Below are positions 17,565-34,039 of a stretch of 64,000 nt of DNA, piece after piece. Within the stretch, counting starts at the first letter, position 1; each line of letters starts with the position of its first letter. The translations under genes were made by a program, and so were the position numbers. The notes beneath the pieces were generated by a model. That model saw only the letters and a program-made list of their open reading frames with translations. It was not told where the DNA came from and made no database searches. Source of the DNA: Nannocystis pusilla (GTDB lineage: Bacteria > Myxococcota_A > Polyangia > Nannocystales > Nannocystaceae); the NCBI RefSeq assembly GCF_026626665.1, contig NZ_JAPNKE010000002.1, forward strand, positions 10,312,001 through 10,376,000, in the 5' to 3' direction.

Positions 17565-20500
17565 CTGTCGGAGATCTGCGTCCGCCGGCCGGTCTTCACC
17601 CTGATGCTGATCCTCGCGTGCATGACCTTCGGCGTGCTGTCGTTCCGCACGCTCGGGGTCGACCAGTTCCCGGACGTCGAGATCCCGGTGGTCACGGTGA
17701 CGACCACGCTGCGCGGGGCCAGCCCGGAGGAGATCGAGACGCAGGTCTCGAAGATCGTCGAGGACGCGGTCAGCACCGCCGAGGGCATCGACGAGCTGCG
17801 CTCGACGTCGCTCGAGGGCGTGTCGGTGGTCACGGTCAACTTCCTGCTCGACCGCGACCGCGACCAGGCGACCCAGGACGTGCGCGACAAGGTCGCGGCG
17901 GCGCTCAAGAACTTGCCCGAAGGGACAGACCCGCCGGTGGTCACCCGCTTCGACACGACGGCGGTGCCGGTGATCACGCTGGTGGTGTCGTCGGACCGCC
18001 GCGACCTGCGCGAGGTCACCGAGCTGGCGCGCAAGCAGGTGCTGGAGCCGCTGCAGGGGGTCGCCGGGGTCGGGCAGATCCAGCTGACCGGCGGGCAGCG
18101 GCGGGCCTTCAACGTGCTGCTCGACGCCGACGCGCTGGCGGCCCAGGGGCTGTCGATCCAGCAGGTGCGGCAGGCGATCGAGCAGCAGAACCTCGAGCTG
18201 CCGGGCGGGCGGCTCGAGAGCTCGGGGCGCGAGGAGGTGCTGCGGACGATGGCCCGCGTGCAGGACGCGCGCGAGCTGCGGCGGCTGGTGGTCGCCGAGC
18301 GCCAGGGCGCGCCGGTGCTGCTCGGCCAGATCGCCGAGGTCGAGGACGGCACCGAGGACCCGCGCTCGCTGTCGCGGCTCGACGGCGAGAACGCGGTCGC
18401 GCTGGTGGTGCAGAAGCAGGCCGGCACCAACACGGTCGAGGTGGTCGACGCGATCGAGAGGCGCATCGCGGGGCTGAAGCGCAGCCTGCCGGGCGACATC
18501 GAGGTCACGCCGATCCGCGACGCCTCGCGCTTCATCCGCAGATCGATCCACGAGGTCGAGCTCCACCTGGTCCTCGGCGCCCTGCTCGCCAGCGTGTCCG
18601 TGCTGCTGTTCATGGGCTCGCTGCGCTCGACGCTGATCGCGGCGCTGGCGATCCCGTGCTCGATCGTCACGACCTTCGCGGTCCTCAACGCGCTCGACTA
18701 CACGCTCAACAACTTCACCCTGCTGGCGCTGACGCTCGCGGTCGGCATCGTCATCGACGACGCGATCGTGGTGCTCGAGAACGTGTACCGCCGGGTCGAG
18801 CACGGCGAGCCGCCGGTGCAGGCGGCGATCGAAGGGACGCGTGAGATCACCCTGGCGGTGTTCGCCACGACCCTGTCGCTGATCGTCATCTTCCTGCCGA
18901 CGGCGTTCATGGAGGGCCGCATCGGCCGGTTCTGGCGCTCGTTCGGCATCACCACGGCGTTCTCGATCGGGGTGTCGCTGTTCGTGTCGCTGACGCTGAC
19001 GCCGATGCTGTGCTCGCGCCTGCTGAAGCCGCCGAAGCCGAAGGACCGCGACAGGCCGAGCCTGGTCGCGCGCCTCAACGACGGGCTCGACCGCGGCTAC
19101 GCGTGGCTGGTCCGCTGGTCGCTGAACTGGCGCTGGCTGGTGGTCGCGCTGTCGCTGGCGACCGTGGCGATGGTGGTGCCGCTGGGCCAGCGCATCGGCA
19201 AGGACTTCATCCCCAAGGACGACACCAGCGAGTTCATGGTGGTGCTGACGATGCCCGAGGGCTCGAGCCTCGAGGCGAGCTCGGCGATGGCGGCGCGCAT
19301 CGAGGGCCACCTCCGCGAGCTCCGCGGGGTCGAGCGGCTGTTCACGAGCATCGGTGCGGCCCGCGGCGGCGACGACGTCACCGAGGTCCAGATCTACGTG
19401 CAGGTGACCGACATCGAGCACCGCGACTACCCGCTCGACGCGGTGCAGAAGCAGGCCCGCGCGGCGCTGCGGCCGTACCCGGACCTGCGCCCGAGCGTGC
19501 AGGACCTGGGCGGCATGGGCGGCGGCGGACGCCGGACCCAGCTCGCGTTCTCGCTGCGCGGGCCCGACCTCGAGCAGCTCGGCGAGTACACCGCGACCCT
19601 GATGGCGAAGATGGCCGAGGACCCCGGGTTCGTCGACATCGACTCGTCGGCGGCGGTGCGCAAGCCGGAGGTGCGGGTCAAGATCGACCGCGACCGCGCC
19701 GCCGACCTCGGGGTGCGCGCCGGCGAGATCGCGGCGGCGCTGCGGACGATGGTCGGCGGCGAGCCGATCTCGAAGATCCGCGAGGGCGCCGAGCAGTACG
19801 ACCTGTGGCTGCGCCTGCGGCCGGAGGACCGGCGCGACGTCGACTCGCTGCGCGGCCTGCCGATCCAGGCACGTAGCGGGCTGATCCGGCTCGAGGCGCT
19901 GGCAGAGTTCGAGCGTGAGCGCGGGCCGGCGCAGATCGATCGGCTGGGACGGATCCGCCAGGTCGAGCTCGGGGCCAACCTCGACGGCCTGCCGCTCGGC
20001 GACGCGGTCGCGCGCGTGCAGGGGATGATCGGCGAGATGAAGCTGCCGCCGGAGTACGAGGTGGTCTTCACCGGGCGGGCGAAGACCATGAGCGAGACGA
20101 TCACGAACTTCCTCGGCGCGCTCGCCCTGTCGTTTTTGTTCATGTACATGGTCCTGGCGGCGCAGTTCGAGAGCCTGCTGCACCCGGTGACGATCATGCT
20201 GTCGCTGCCGCTGTCGCTGCCGTTCGCGCTGCTGTCCTTGATGCTGCTCGGCGACACGCTCAACATCTACTCGACGTTCGGCGTGTTCATGCTGTTCGGG
20301 ATCATCAAGAAGAACGGCATCCTGCAGGTCGACTACACCAACACGCTGCGCGAGCGCGGCGTGGCCCGCGACGCGGCGATCGTCGAGGCCAACAAGACCC
20401 GCCTGCGGCCGATCTTGATGACGACGATCACGCTCATCGCCGGCATGATCCCGATCGCCCTCGGCAAGGGTCCGGGCGCGGCTTCGCGGGCGTCGATGGC

Positions 20501-20642
20501 CAAGGTCATCATCGGCGGGCAGGCGCTGTCGCTGCTGATCACGCTGCTCATCGTGCCGGTCGCGTACTCGCTGTTCGACGACGCCGGCAACGCGCTGTCG
20601 CGGGCCGGTCGACGGCTGCGCGGGCAGAAGGACGAGGTCTGA
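17559..20642 (+). CDS. RND efflux pump, inner-membrane permease (AcrB/HAE1-type)
   Basis: A 1027-residue proton-driven multidrug-type exporter of full length. N-terminal segments are RRPVFTLMLILACM (first membrane helix) and FPDVEIPVVTVTTTLRGASP. Periplasmic loops follow TM1 and TM7. The TM4 motif VGIVIDDAIVVLENVYRRVE carries the paired Asp residues of the proton relay. The C-terminal half repeats the fold (FMLFGIIKKNGILQVDYTNTLRERG, ILMTTITLIAGMIPIALGKG). Like other HAE-family members it should form a trimer with the adaptor encoded just upstream; no outer-membrane channel gene is in the window. The GTG start at 17559 lies inside a 44-bp duplication. It is followed, without a gap, by the NRDE gene (TGA then GTG). 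Confidence 0.92.
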   Translation: MTLSEICVRRPVFTLMLILACMTFGVLSFRTLGVDQFPDVEIPVVTVTTTLRGASPEEIETQVSKIVEDAVSTAEGIDELRSTSLEGVSVVTVNFLLDRDRDQATQDVRDKVAAALKNLPEGTDPPVVTRFDTTAVPVITLVVSSDRRDLREVTELARKQVLEPLQGVAGVGQIQLTGGQRRAFNVLLDADALAAQGLSIQQVRQAIEQQNLELPGGRLESSGREEVLRTMARVQDARELRRLVVAERQGAPVLLGQIAEVEDGTEDPRSLSRLDGENAVALVVQKQAGTNTVEVVDAIERRIAGLKRSLPGDIEVTPIRDASRFIRRSIHEVELHLVLGALLASVSVLLFMGSLRSTLIAALAIPCSIVTTFAVLNALDYTLNNFTLLALTLAVGIVIDDAIVVLENVYRRVEHGEPPVQAAIEGTREITLAVFATTLSLIVIFLPTAFMEGRIGRFWRSFGITTAFSIGVSLFVSLTLTPMLCSRLLKPPKPKDRDRPSLVARLNDGLDRGYAWLVRWSLNWRWLVVALSLATVAMVVPLGQRIGKDFIPKDDTSEFMVVLTMPEGSSLEASSAMAARIEGHLRELRGVERLFTSIGAARGGDDVTEVQIYVQVTDIEHRDYPLDAVQKQARAALRPYPDLRPSVQDLGGMGGGGRRTQLAFSLRGPDLEQLGEYTATLMAKMAEDPGFVDIDSSAAVRKPEVRVKIDRDRAADLGVRAGEIAAALRTMVGGEPISKIREGAEQYDLWLRLRPEDRRDVDSLRGLPIQARSGLIRLEALAEFERERGPAQIDRLGRIRQVELGANLDGLPLGDAVARVQGMIGEMKLPPEYEVVFTGRAKTMSETITNFLGALALSFLFMYMVLAAQFESLLHPVTIMLSLPLSLPFALLSLMLLGDTLNIYSTFGVFMLFGIIKKNGILQVDYTNTLRERGVARDAAIVEANKTRLRPILMTTITLIAGMIPIALGKGPGAASRASMAKVIIGGQALSLLITLLIVPVAYSLFDDAGNALSRAGRRLRGQKDEV

Positions 20643-21404
20643 GTGTGTACCCTGCTGTTCGCGCTCGGGGTCCATCCCCGCTACCCGCTGGTGCTGGCGG
20701 CCAACCGCGACGAGTTCTACGCCCGCAAGACCGCGCCGGCCGGGTGGTGGCCCCAGGCGCCGCAGCTGTTCGCGGGGCGCGACCTGCAGGCCGGCGGGAC
20801 GTGGTTCGGGGTGACCCGCCGCGGCCGCTGGGCGGCGCTGACGAACGTACGTGACCCTTCGGACATCCGCCCGGGCGTCCGCTCGCGCGGGGCGCTGGTC
20901 GCCGACTACCTGCGCGGCGCGGCGGGGCCGGAGGCGTACGTGGGGGCGATCGCGGGCGAGCAGTACGCCGGCTTCAACCTGGTGTGCGGCGATCCGCATG
21001 GCGTTTGGTACATGAACAACAAGACAGGCGACCGGCTGCGCCTTCAGCCGGGGCTGTACGGGATCAGCAACGCGGCCCTCGACACGCCGTGGCCGAAGGT
21101 GGTGCGCGGCAAGTCGGGGCTGGCGCGGCTGCTGACGGCCGAGACGATCGCGCCGGCGGCGATCGTGGCGATGCTGGCCGACGCGACGCCGGCGGCCGTC
21201 GCGGAGTTGCCCGACACGGGCGTCGGGCTCGAGCTCGAGCGGGCCCTGTCGCCGCTGTGCATCGCCATGCCGGGCTACGGCACGCGCGTGTCGACGGCGC
21301 TGCTGCTCGGGGCCGACGGCTGGGCGGTGTGCCGCGAGCAGGCGACGGTGCCGGGGCCTCACCCGGCGATGGCCGAGGTCAAGTTCCGGTACCAAGGCGC
21401 ATAA
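20643..21404 (+). CDS. NRDE (TANGO2-like) family protein
   Basis: A 253-residue protein with the family's MCTL start (Cys2, candidate N-terminal nucleophile of an Ntn-hydrolase-like fold) and the signature NRDE at residues 21-24 (LAANRDEFYAR). GGTWFGVTRRGRWAALTN and YGISNAALDTPWPKV are further conserved segments. It starts with GTG at the first base after the pump's TGA, so the two are translationally coupled. Functions suggested for the family (haem trafficking or hydrolase activity) are unsettled, and the link with the efflux pump may be only positional. The family-typical length supports the start. Confidence 0.82.
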   Translation: MCTLLFALGVHPRYPLVLAANRDEFYARKTAPAGWWPQAPQLFAGRDLQAGGTWFGVTRRGRWAALTNVRDPSDIRPGVRSRGALVADYLRGAAGPEAYVGAIAGEQYAGFNLVCGDPHGVWYMNNKTGDRLRLQPGLYGISNAALDTPWPKVVRGKSGLARLLTAETIAPAAIVAMLADATPAAVAELPDTGVGLELERALSPLCIAMPGYGTRVSTALLLGADGWAVCREQATVPGPHPAMAEVKFRYQGA

Positions 21405-21502
21405 AAGGCGCAGGAGCTCGCGCCGCCCTGTCGCAGGCGCGTGGGGGCTCGTCTTTTGCCCGGCTTCGCGGTACATGATGGTCCGCCTCGCCCGGAGCCC
21501 GC

Positions 21503-22201
21503 ATGCCGCGTACCCCGACCCTCGTCGCCCTGGCCTCCGTCCTCGTGTCCGTCCTGGCCCTGCCGTCGCTCGCCCGCGCCCAGGAGCCGGGTGAGGAGCC
21601 GGCCGCGGAGGCGGCCGAGGCCAAGCCCGAGAAGCCGGTGCCGCCGTGGCGCAAGGAGATGCACATGATCGAGGTCGGCTGGCTGATGGGCGCGCTGTTC
21701 GGGGCCAAGGACCACGGGCTCTACGGGGTCGAGCCGCCGAACCCGCCGCGCCCGTTCAAGACCGGCTTCGACATCGGCCTGCGCCTGGCGTACCTGCCGG
21801 TCCGCTTCGTCGGCGTGGAGATCGAAGGCAACGTGTCGCCGACGAAGGTCGACGTCGAGGAGGGCAAGCGCGCGGTGCTGTTCGGCCTGCGCGGCCACGT
21901 CATCCTGCAGCTGCCGACCCGCATCACGCCGTTCATCGTCGCCGGCGGCGGCATGTTCGGCGGCTCGTCGAAGGACGAGCTCGTCGGCAAGAAGGTCGAC
22001 GGGGCGCTCCACGTCGGCGGCGGCCTGAAGATCTACGTCAGCAAGTGGGTGGCGATCCGCATCGACGGCCGCGACATCATGACGCCGTCGTACGCGAAGG
22101 CGGCCGGCGGCGAGCTCAGCTACGCCCACCACGGCGAGTTCACGTTCGGCGTGTCGTTCGTGTGGGGCCGCAAGGGCACGAAGATGTGGCCCCGCGGCTG
22201 A
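21503..22201 (+). CDS. Outer-membrane beta-barrel protein
   Basis: A 232-residue exported protein: signal peptide ending LPSLARAQ, a short Glu/Pro/Ala-rich segment (about 27-48), then alternating amphipathic strands of a small 8-stranded-type barrel (MIEVGWLMGALFG, GFDIGLRLAYLPVRFVGVEIEG, FIVAGGGMFGG, VGGGLKIYVSKWVAIRIDGRD) ending FTFGVSFVWG. Such barrels are frequent in myxobacterial outer membranes and are often of unknown role. It is monocistronic, and its stop lies only 8 bases from the convergent stop of the methyltransferase-like gene. Confidence 0.75.
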   Translation: MPRTPTLVALASVLVSVLALPSLARAQEPGEEPAAEAAEAKPEKPVPPWRKEMHMIEVGWLMGALFGAKDHGLYGVEPPNPPRPFKTGFDIGLRLAYLPVRFVGVEIEGNVSPTKVDVEEGKRAVLFGLRGHVILQLPTRITPFIVAGGGMFGGSSKDELVGKKVDGALHVGGGLKIYVSKWVAIRIDGRDIMTPSYAKAAGGELSYAHHGEFTFGVSFVWGRKGTKMWPRG

Positions 22202-22209
22202 CAGGTCGC

Positions 22210-24850
22210 TCAGGCCGCGGCGATACAGTCGCTCGAGGTGCAGGCGGCCTGTAGCTCGGGGCTCGGGGACAAAGCGGCGAGGCCGGGGCCGACGATCGAA
22301 CGGCCCGCGCGCTCCTGCTCGGCGAGCTCGAGGTTGAGGTCGAGGAGGAAGCGCAGCGGATCGCCACGGAGGTCGTAGGCGGCGCGCACGGCCTCGTCGA
22401 GGGCCTCGTGGGCGTCGCGCAGCGGAGTGCGGCGGGGGGTGTCGAGGCTTCGGTACAGCTCGCGGCGGGAGGCGTCGTGGCGCTCCATCTCGGCGGCGCG
22501 GACCTGACGCAATGCGCGAGCAGCCGCGGCGATCTGCTGAACCTGCGCGGCAGTCGGGATTTGCGGCCAGGGGAAGGCGCCCCACACGGTGCTCGAGGTG
22601 TAGCGATAGTCGCGTTTGAGGGTGGAGCAGCGGGCGGTGAACCACTGCCAGTGCAGGGCCGATTGCAGGACGCCGAACGAGTAGTCGTCGGCGAGGGCGA
22701 ACACCACGAGGGCGTCGCTCGGGCGGATCCGTCGGTCGACGAACTCGAAGATCGGGCGGCGGGTGACGCGGGCGCAGGCGATGTAGCGGGTGAGCCCGGC
22801 GATCGCCGCGAGCATCTCGCCGCGGCGCCACGACAGGCGCCACCACTGGTCGAGGAAGACCGCGTGGTGCCGGTTGATGCGGGCGCGCGGACCGGTGCGC
22901 AGGACGGCGGCGTTGCGCCGCTGCTCCTCGGCGGCGGCGCGGCGGCGAGCCGGCAGGACGGCGGACGCGACGCGGGCGAAGGGCGCGGCGAAGGCCTCGG
23001 CGGCGAGGCGGTCGCGCTCGCCGAAGTCGATGACGTGGCGGCTCGGGGCGCCGTCGCGGCGGCCGAGGAGGTCGTCGCCGCCGAGGTAGGGGAACAGCAC
23101 CGCCGCGTTGGCGCCGGCGTCGGCGAGGATGCTGCGCGCGTCGGCGGGCGCGACGAGGAAGCCGTCGTGGCCGACCGTCTGGCCCTGGTAGCAGCAGGCG
23201 GCGGCGAGGTTGGTACGCAAGGAGCGGGCGGCGCTGACGTCGGTGGCGGGGCTGAGCGAGGGGCCGATCCGCTCGACCTCGACGGTCTGCCACGGGCTGT
23301 GCGCGGCGTCGCCGGTCTGCCACGAGAGGAACTTTTTCCCGGGACGTCGGCGTGCTTGATCCAGTTGACGATCGAGACGTTGACCGCGGCGTCGCCGGAC
23401 CACACCTCGGCGGCGACGGCCTCGGTGATGGTGCCGTCGGCGACGATGTGGCCGAGGCCGCCGTCGCGCGACGCGTTCTGGCGGACGGTGTTGGTGCCGA
23501 CGAGGCCGGCGCGGCCGCCGGGCGGGAGGACGTCGTGGGCCTTGCGGAACCAGTAGACGCAGTAGTCGGCGCGGCCCGAGACGCGCGGATAAGCGGCGCG
23601 CAGGCGGCGGAGGTACTCGGGGCCGAACTCGCGCTGCATGTTGTTCTTGGCCTGAAACGGCGGGTTGCCGAGGATCACGTGGGCAGCCGGCCAGTCGGTG
23701 AAGAGAGCGTCGGCGACGCAGAGGTCGGGCTGTGAAAGAGGACGTGAGCTCGGCAGGCCGAGCTCGCGTCGGGCCTGAGCTCGGCGAGCTGCAGGGTGAT
23801 GCGCGCGAGCTCGACTGCGAACGGGTCGCGGTCGATGCCGCAGAGGTTGGCGAGCGAGATGCGAGTAGCGAGAGAGGCCTCGATCGGCAAGCGCGAGAGA
23901 AGATCGGCCTCGAGGTGGAGAAGCTCGCGGTAGGCGACGCAGAGGATGTTGCCGCTGCCGCACGCGGGGTCGAGGATCCGCAGGCGCGCGAGCTCGTCGT
24001 GAAGTGCGAGTCGTTTTTCAGGAGAATCGGCGGCGGTGATGCGCTCGCGCCAGGGGCGGACGAGGCTCGGCAGGACCATCCGCTGGATGTCGGCCTCGCT
24101 GGTGAAGTGGACCCCGAGAGCGTGGCGGCGTGCGGGGTCCATCGCAGTTTGAAACAGATCGCCGAACACCGGGAGCTGCACCCTGGACCAGTCGAGGTCG
24201 GCGGCGCGGGCGAGGAGATCGTGTTCTTCCCCGGAGAGCTCCATGGACGCGAGTGATTGTTCGAGGCGGTCGCGCGGCATCAGCCCCAGGCCGGCGGCGA
24301 ACAGGGCGTGGACGCAGCGCAGGGTGATTTGGCGGGCGAGGTTGCGATCGGTGCCGCGCGCGACGAGGAGGTCGAACAGGCCGGCGAGGTGGCTGGCGGC
24401 CTCGCGCGTGAGGGCGACGCGATCGCTGCGGAAGACGGGCGGTCGCGGCTCGCGGAGCAAGAAATTCAGGGCGGCGTGATCGCCGGGCAGGTCGGCGAGC
24501 GAAAGGCGATCGATCGGCTCCCGGACCTGGGCGGCGAAGTCATACAAAAGGAGCTCGGCGAAGTCGCAGAGGGCGACGTAGCGCGGGTGCGAGGTGTGAT
24601 ACTGCCAGTGCTCGAAGAGCCGGCGCGCCTCCGCGGCGAGGGCGGTGCCGCGAGGGTGCAGCTCGAGCAGCAGGGTCGGGCCCCAGGCGAGCCGGGTCGG
24701 GGCGTCGAACTCGGCGCCGGCGGTGTGAAGGTCAGGCCAGCCGAAGGCGCGGAACAGCCGCTCGCAGAAGCCGCGCGCGTCGTGCTCGTCGCCCGCGAGC
24801 GCGCCGACGTGGGCCGCGAACTCGGCCAGTCGCTGCGCGAGCTCGGGCAT
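22210..24850 (-). pseudogene. MmeI-like (type IIG) DNA methyltransferase, broken by two one-base shifts
   Basis: About 880 residues spread over three frames. Segment 1 (24850 to about 23760) has the N-terminal nuclease-like region, the LGVHFTSEADIQ helical domain and SAM motif LDPACGSGN (about 293-301). Segment 2 (about 23740-23338) has the catalytic motif IV NPPF (LGNPPFQAKNN) and SIVNWIKHADVPGK. Segment 3 (about 23335-22210) has the target-recognition region and end (EFVDRRIRPSDALVVF, STVWGAFPWPQIP). This order matches MmeI-type enzymes, which methylate adenine and usually also cut DNA. The N-terminal nuclease motif is degenerate: LLLELHPRG where LLVEMKSRG is usual, with no Asp in the matching place. 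Both shifts are one-base deletions, one in an A5 run (23333-23337) and one beside a palindrome (23746-23765). Third gene of the MNT-HEPN operon. Confidence 0.78.
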
Positions 24851-24898
24851 GGGTCATGGGAGCACGCGAGCTCGCCGCGTGTCCATCGATGTTACGAG

Positions 24899-25336
24899 TC
24901 AGCGAATGGGCCGCGAGTGACGGGCTGGAGCGTCCGGATGCTCGAGGTCGACCTCGAAGCGGGCGGCGACCGCGACGAGCACCGCCTCGACGGCAGCGAT
25001 CGCGTCGCTGACGCGATGCTCCCGGCGAACGCGGCGGACCTTGCCGTCGTCGGTGGGATATCGATAGGAGGTCGCGTAGGCGCCGAGATATTCGATGTCC
25101 CGGAGCGATGACTTGATCGGGTTCTCGTCCGGGAGCTTGTCGACCAGCACGTCGAGCTCGTGCTTGATGCCGACGTGGATCCCCTCCGAGGTGAGGATCG
25201 CCTTGATCAGCTTCTCGGCGGACTGTTCGCACAGGTAGATCGCGTTGCGGTTGTTCGCGGCGGCGAGCAGACGCGCTCCCGCGAGGTCCTCGTGGGCCAC
25301 GCGCAAGAAGCCGGCGATCCTGCTCTCAACGCTCAT
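24899..25336 (-). CDS. HEPN-domain protein (toxin of a HEPN-MNT pair)
   Basis: A 145-residue all-helical protein with the HEPN pattern AHEDLAGARLLAAANNRNAIYLCEQSAEKLIKA-like, then KHELDVLVDKLP and AYATSYRYPTDDGK. HEPN proteins of MNT pairs act as toxins, typically RNases, held in check by the partner nucleotidyltransferase, which can AMPylate them. The classic Rx4-6H RNase motif is not at the usual helix. The only match, RVRREH (about residue 101-106), lies after the RYP motif and may not be catalytic. The ATG overlaps the end of the MNT gene by 11 bases (tight coupling), and the methyltransferase gene follows 48 bases later. Confidence 0.8.
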   Translation of the reverse strand: MSVESRIAGFLRVAHEDLAGARLLAAANNRNAIYLCEQSAEKLIKAILTSEGIHVGIKHELDVLVDKLPDENPIKSSLRDIEYLGAYATSYRYPTDDGKVRRVRREHRVSDAIAAVEAVLVAVAARFEVDLEHPDAPARHSRPIR

Positions 25337-25727
25337 AGATCAGCACGCCGCGGTGGGCGGCCTCGTGGGCGAGCGTGTTCGGGGTGTCGCGATCTGCGCG
25401 GAAGTCGCCCTCACGACAGGGGATGAGATCGGCCCGGACCCGCGACTCTTTGCGGAGCTGCCAGCCCACCAGCGGATCGAGGTCGTCGTCCGGGGTCGCG
25501 TCGGGGACGACGACCAGCAGGTCCCAGTCGCTCTCGGCCGTCGCTTCGCCGCGAGCCCGACTGCCGAACAGCCACACCTGAGACGGGCGCCAGCGGGCGA
25601 CGAGGCGCTCCAGCGCCGGGACGACGCCGGTGAGGTCGAGCTCGTCGCCGCGGAGATCGAGGACCGAACGCGCGTGGGCTCGGTCCTCGAGGTCGAGGCG
25701 TGAGGCGTCGGCGCGCACGCAGGTCAT
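25326..25727 (-). CDS. MNT-domain nucleotidyltransferase (antitoxin of a HEPN-MNT pair)
   Basis: A 133-residue minimal nucleotidyltransferase. The signature LFGSRARGEATAESDWDLLV (about 54-73) contains the GSxxRG helix turn and the SDxDL metal-binding Asp pair. A third acidic residue is likely in VRADLIP (about residue 99-105). MntA-type partners AMPylate the HEPN protein on Tyr, which silences it. Such a Tyr is plausible in the HEPN partner's AYATSYRYP segment. First gene of the MNT-HEPN-methyltransferase operon. The N-terminal ~30 residues look poorly conserved, so an internal start near residue 34 is possible. Confidence 0.8.
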   Translation of the reverse strand: MTCVRADASRLDLEDRAHARSVLDLRGDELDLTGVVPALERLVARWRPSQVWLFGSRARGEATAESDWDLLVVVPDATPDDDLDPLVGWQLRKESRVRADLIPCREGDFRADRDTPNTLAHEAAHRGVLIYER

Positions 25728-25800
25728 CGTAGCACGACGCCCACCTTGCGCTGGGCGAGGCGGGCGCAGACAGGCTCGCGGCCGCCGCAGGGCGCGGGGC

Positions 25801-26994
25801 TCAGCGGTTGCGGGCGGGGCGCTGCCAGTCGTGGTCGAGCATCGTCACGCCGCCGCGGGCGGTGACCCACTGGTTGGTGACGATGTAGTAGCTGCGGAAG
25901 ATCCACGGGCGCACCGCGAACACGAAGTTGTGCTCGTGGCTGACGCAGATCGGGGTGCTCGGGTGGCGCGGGAATTTCCAGTTCTTGACGGTATCGCGCA
26001 GGACCTGGTCGACGGCGGGGTCGCCGACCGAGTCGAGGGTGGTGATCTTGTCGACGGCGCCGGTGGGCTCGACGCAGAAGCCGGTGCGGCCGATGCCCTG
26101 CGACCACGCGACCTGGAGGTCGAGCGCGTTGAGGCGCTTGGTGTCGGGCGGGGTCCAGGTCTTGGTGGCGGCGTCGTCGGCCAGGAGGGCCGACAGCGCG
26201 GTGTAGTGGCCGGTCTCGGCGTGGCAGGCCTCGAGCGAGCCGCGGGCGCACCACTCGCTGGCGATCGTGCGGGCCTTGTCGGGGTCGGCGGGGGTGCCGA
26301 TGCCGTGCTGCAGGTAGGCCGCGACGCCGACGCAGCCCTCGGCGAGCTCGCGGTCGCAGGCCTTCTGGTAGGCGGCGAACGCCTGCGACAGCGACGACTC
26401 GTCCTTGCTGGTGGCGGCTTGCAGCCAGCCGAGGCGGGCGCAGCCGATCGCGTCGCCGAGCTCGCAGGCCGAGTTGAGCGCCGCGATGGCCTTCGGGTAG
26501 TCGGGCGGGCTCTTGCGGGCCAGCCACTCGTCGCTCAGGCACATGCCCTCGATGCGGCAGGCGAGCGCGTCCTTCTTGCTGCACGCGGCGGTCGCCTCGG
26601 CGCACGAGGCGTCGCGCACCTTGATCGCGTCCTGGCGGGCCGGCGGCTCGGGGCGCACCACCGAGTAGTGGTTGCCGAGCAGCACGCAGGCAGGGATGTA
26701 ATTGAGCTCGCAGGCGCGGCCGTAGAAGCTGGCCGCGGTGTTGAGGTCGCGATAACCGCGGGACAGGTCGTGGCGCGACTCGTACTCGGTGGCGACGGCG
26801 AGGCAGGCCTTGAGGTCGCCGCCGTTGCACTCGTTGCAGGTGCGCGCGAGCGGGCCGTGCTGGTCGCAGCCGGACATCGCGGTGGCGTCCCACGGCGACA
26901 GCGCGTAGCCGGCGTTGGGGCGCTTGCAGGCCGCGACTCCGGCGGCGGCGGCGAAGCAAGCGAGGAGGAGCAGCGACGTGGTGCCCTTCGTCAT
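25801..26994 (-). CDS. Sel1/TPR-repeat lipoprotein with TonB-C-like end
   Basis: A 397-residue lipoprotein (signal ending AAAGVAAC, lipid Cys about residue 23). Residues about 50-260 contain at least six Cys-bearing Sel1-type repeats (FYGRACELNYIPACVLLG, ALNSACELGDAIGCARLG, AYQKACDRELAEGCVGVA), as in Helicobacter Hcp-like proteins where each repeat is locked by a disulfide. The last ~110 residues have the TonB-C-type pattern (GFCVEPTGAVDKITTLDSVGDPAVDQVLRDTVKNWKF in outline), a domain that contacts outer-membrane proteins. Probably periplasmic scaffold. It lies 73 bases upstream of the MNT gene on the same strand. Confidence 0.72.
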   Translation of the reverse strand: MTKGTTSLLLLACFAAAAGVAACKRPNAGYALSPWDATAMSGCDQHGPLARTCNECNGGDLKACLAVATEYESRHDLSRGYRDLNTAASFYGRACELNYIPACVLLGNHYSVVRPEPPARQDAIKVRDASCAEATAACSKKDALACRIEGMCLSDEWLARKSPPDYPKAIAALNSACELGDAIGCARLGWLQAATSKDESSLSQAFAAYQKACDRELAEGCVGVAAYLQHGIGTPADPDKARTIASEWCARGSLEACHAETGHYTALSALLADDAATKTWTPPDTKRLNALDLQVAWSQGIGRTGFCVEPTGAVDKITTLDSVGDPAVDQVLRDTVKNWKFPRHPSTPICVSHEHNFVFAVRPWIFRSYYIVTNQWVTARGGVTMLDHDWQRPARNR

Positions 26995-27118
26995 GGCGCG
27001 CGGAATCTACCAGGCGTCGCGGGTGGGGTCACGCGCGAACTCGTGCCCCAGCACACAGCGCGAGAACGGCGGACGGCGAGCCGGGCGCAACCCGAGAAAA
27101 GTGCGTGCGGACGGCGCC

Positions 27119-28543
<1,425 letters not shown>

Positions 28544-28681
28544 CTGGCCCCGCCATTGTCGCCAAAAGCACCCCACGAGGGCCAGCGTCCGCCCGTGCGG
28601 CCGGAGGGAAGTCCCTGCGTGCGTTCTCCGGGGCTGCGGACCTGGCGCAACGCGCACCGGCGGCCGGGCGCCGGCCGGCGG

Positions 28682-33955
<5,274 letters not shown>

Positions 33956-34039
33956 CGCGGAAGTATCACCCAATCGGCGACCGCTTCGCGGTGTCGGCAG
34001 CCGGCTCGCAGGCGCGCGCGGGGCTCGGTTCCGCGCCGA

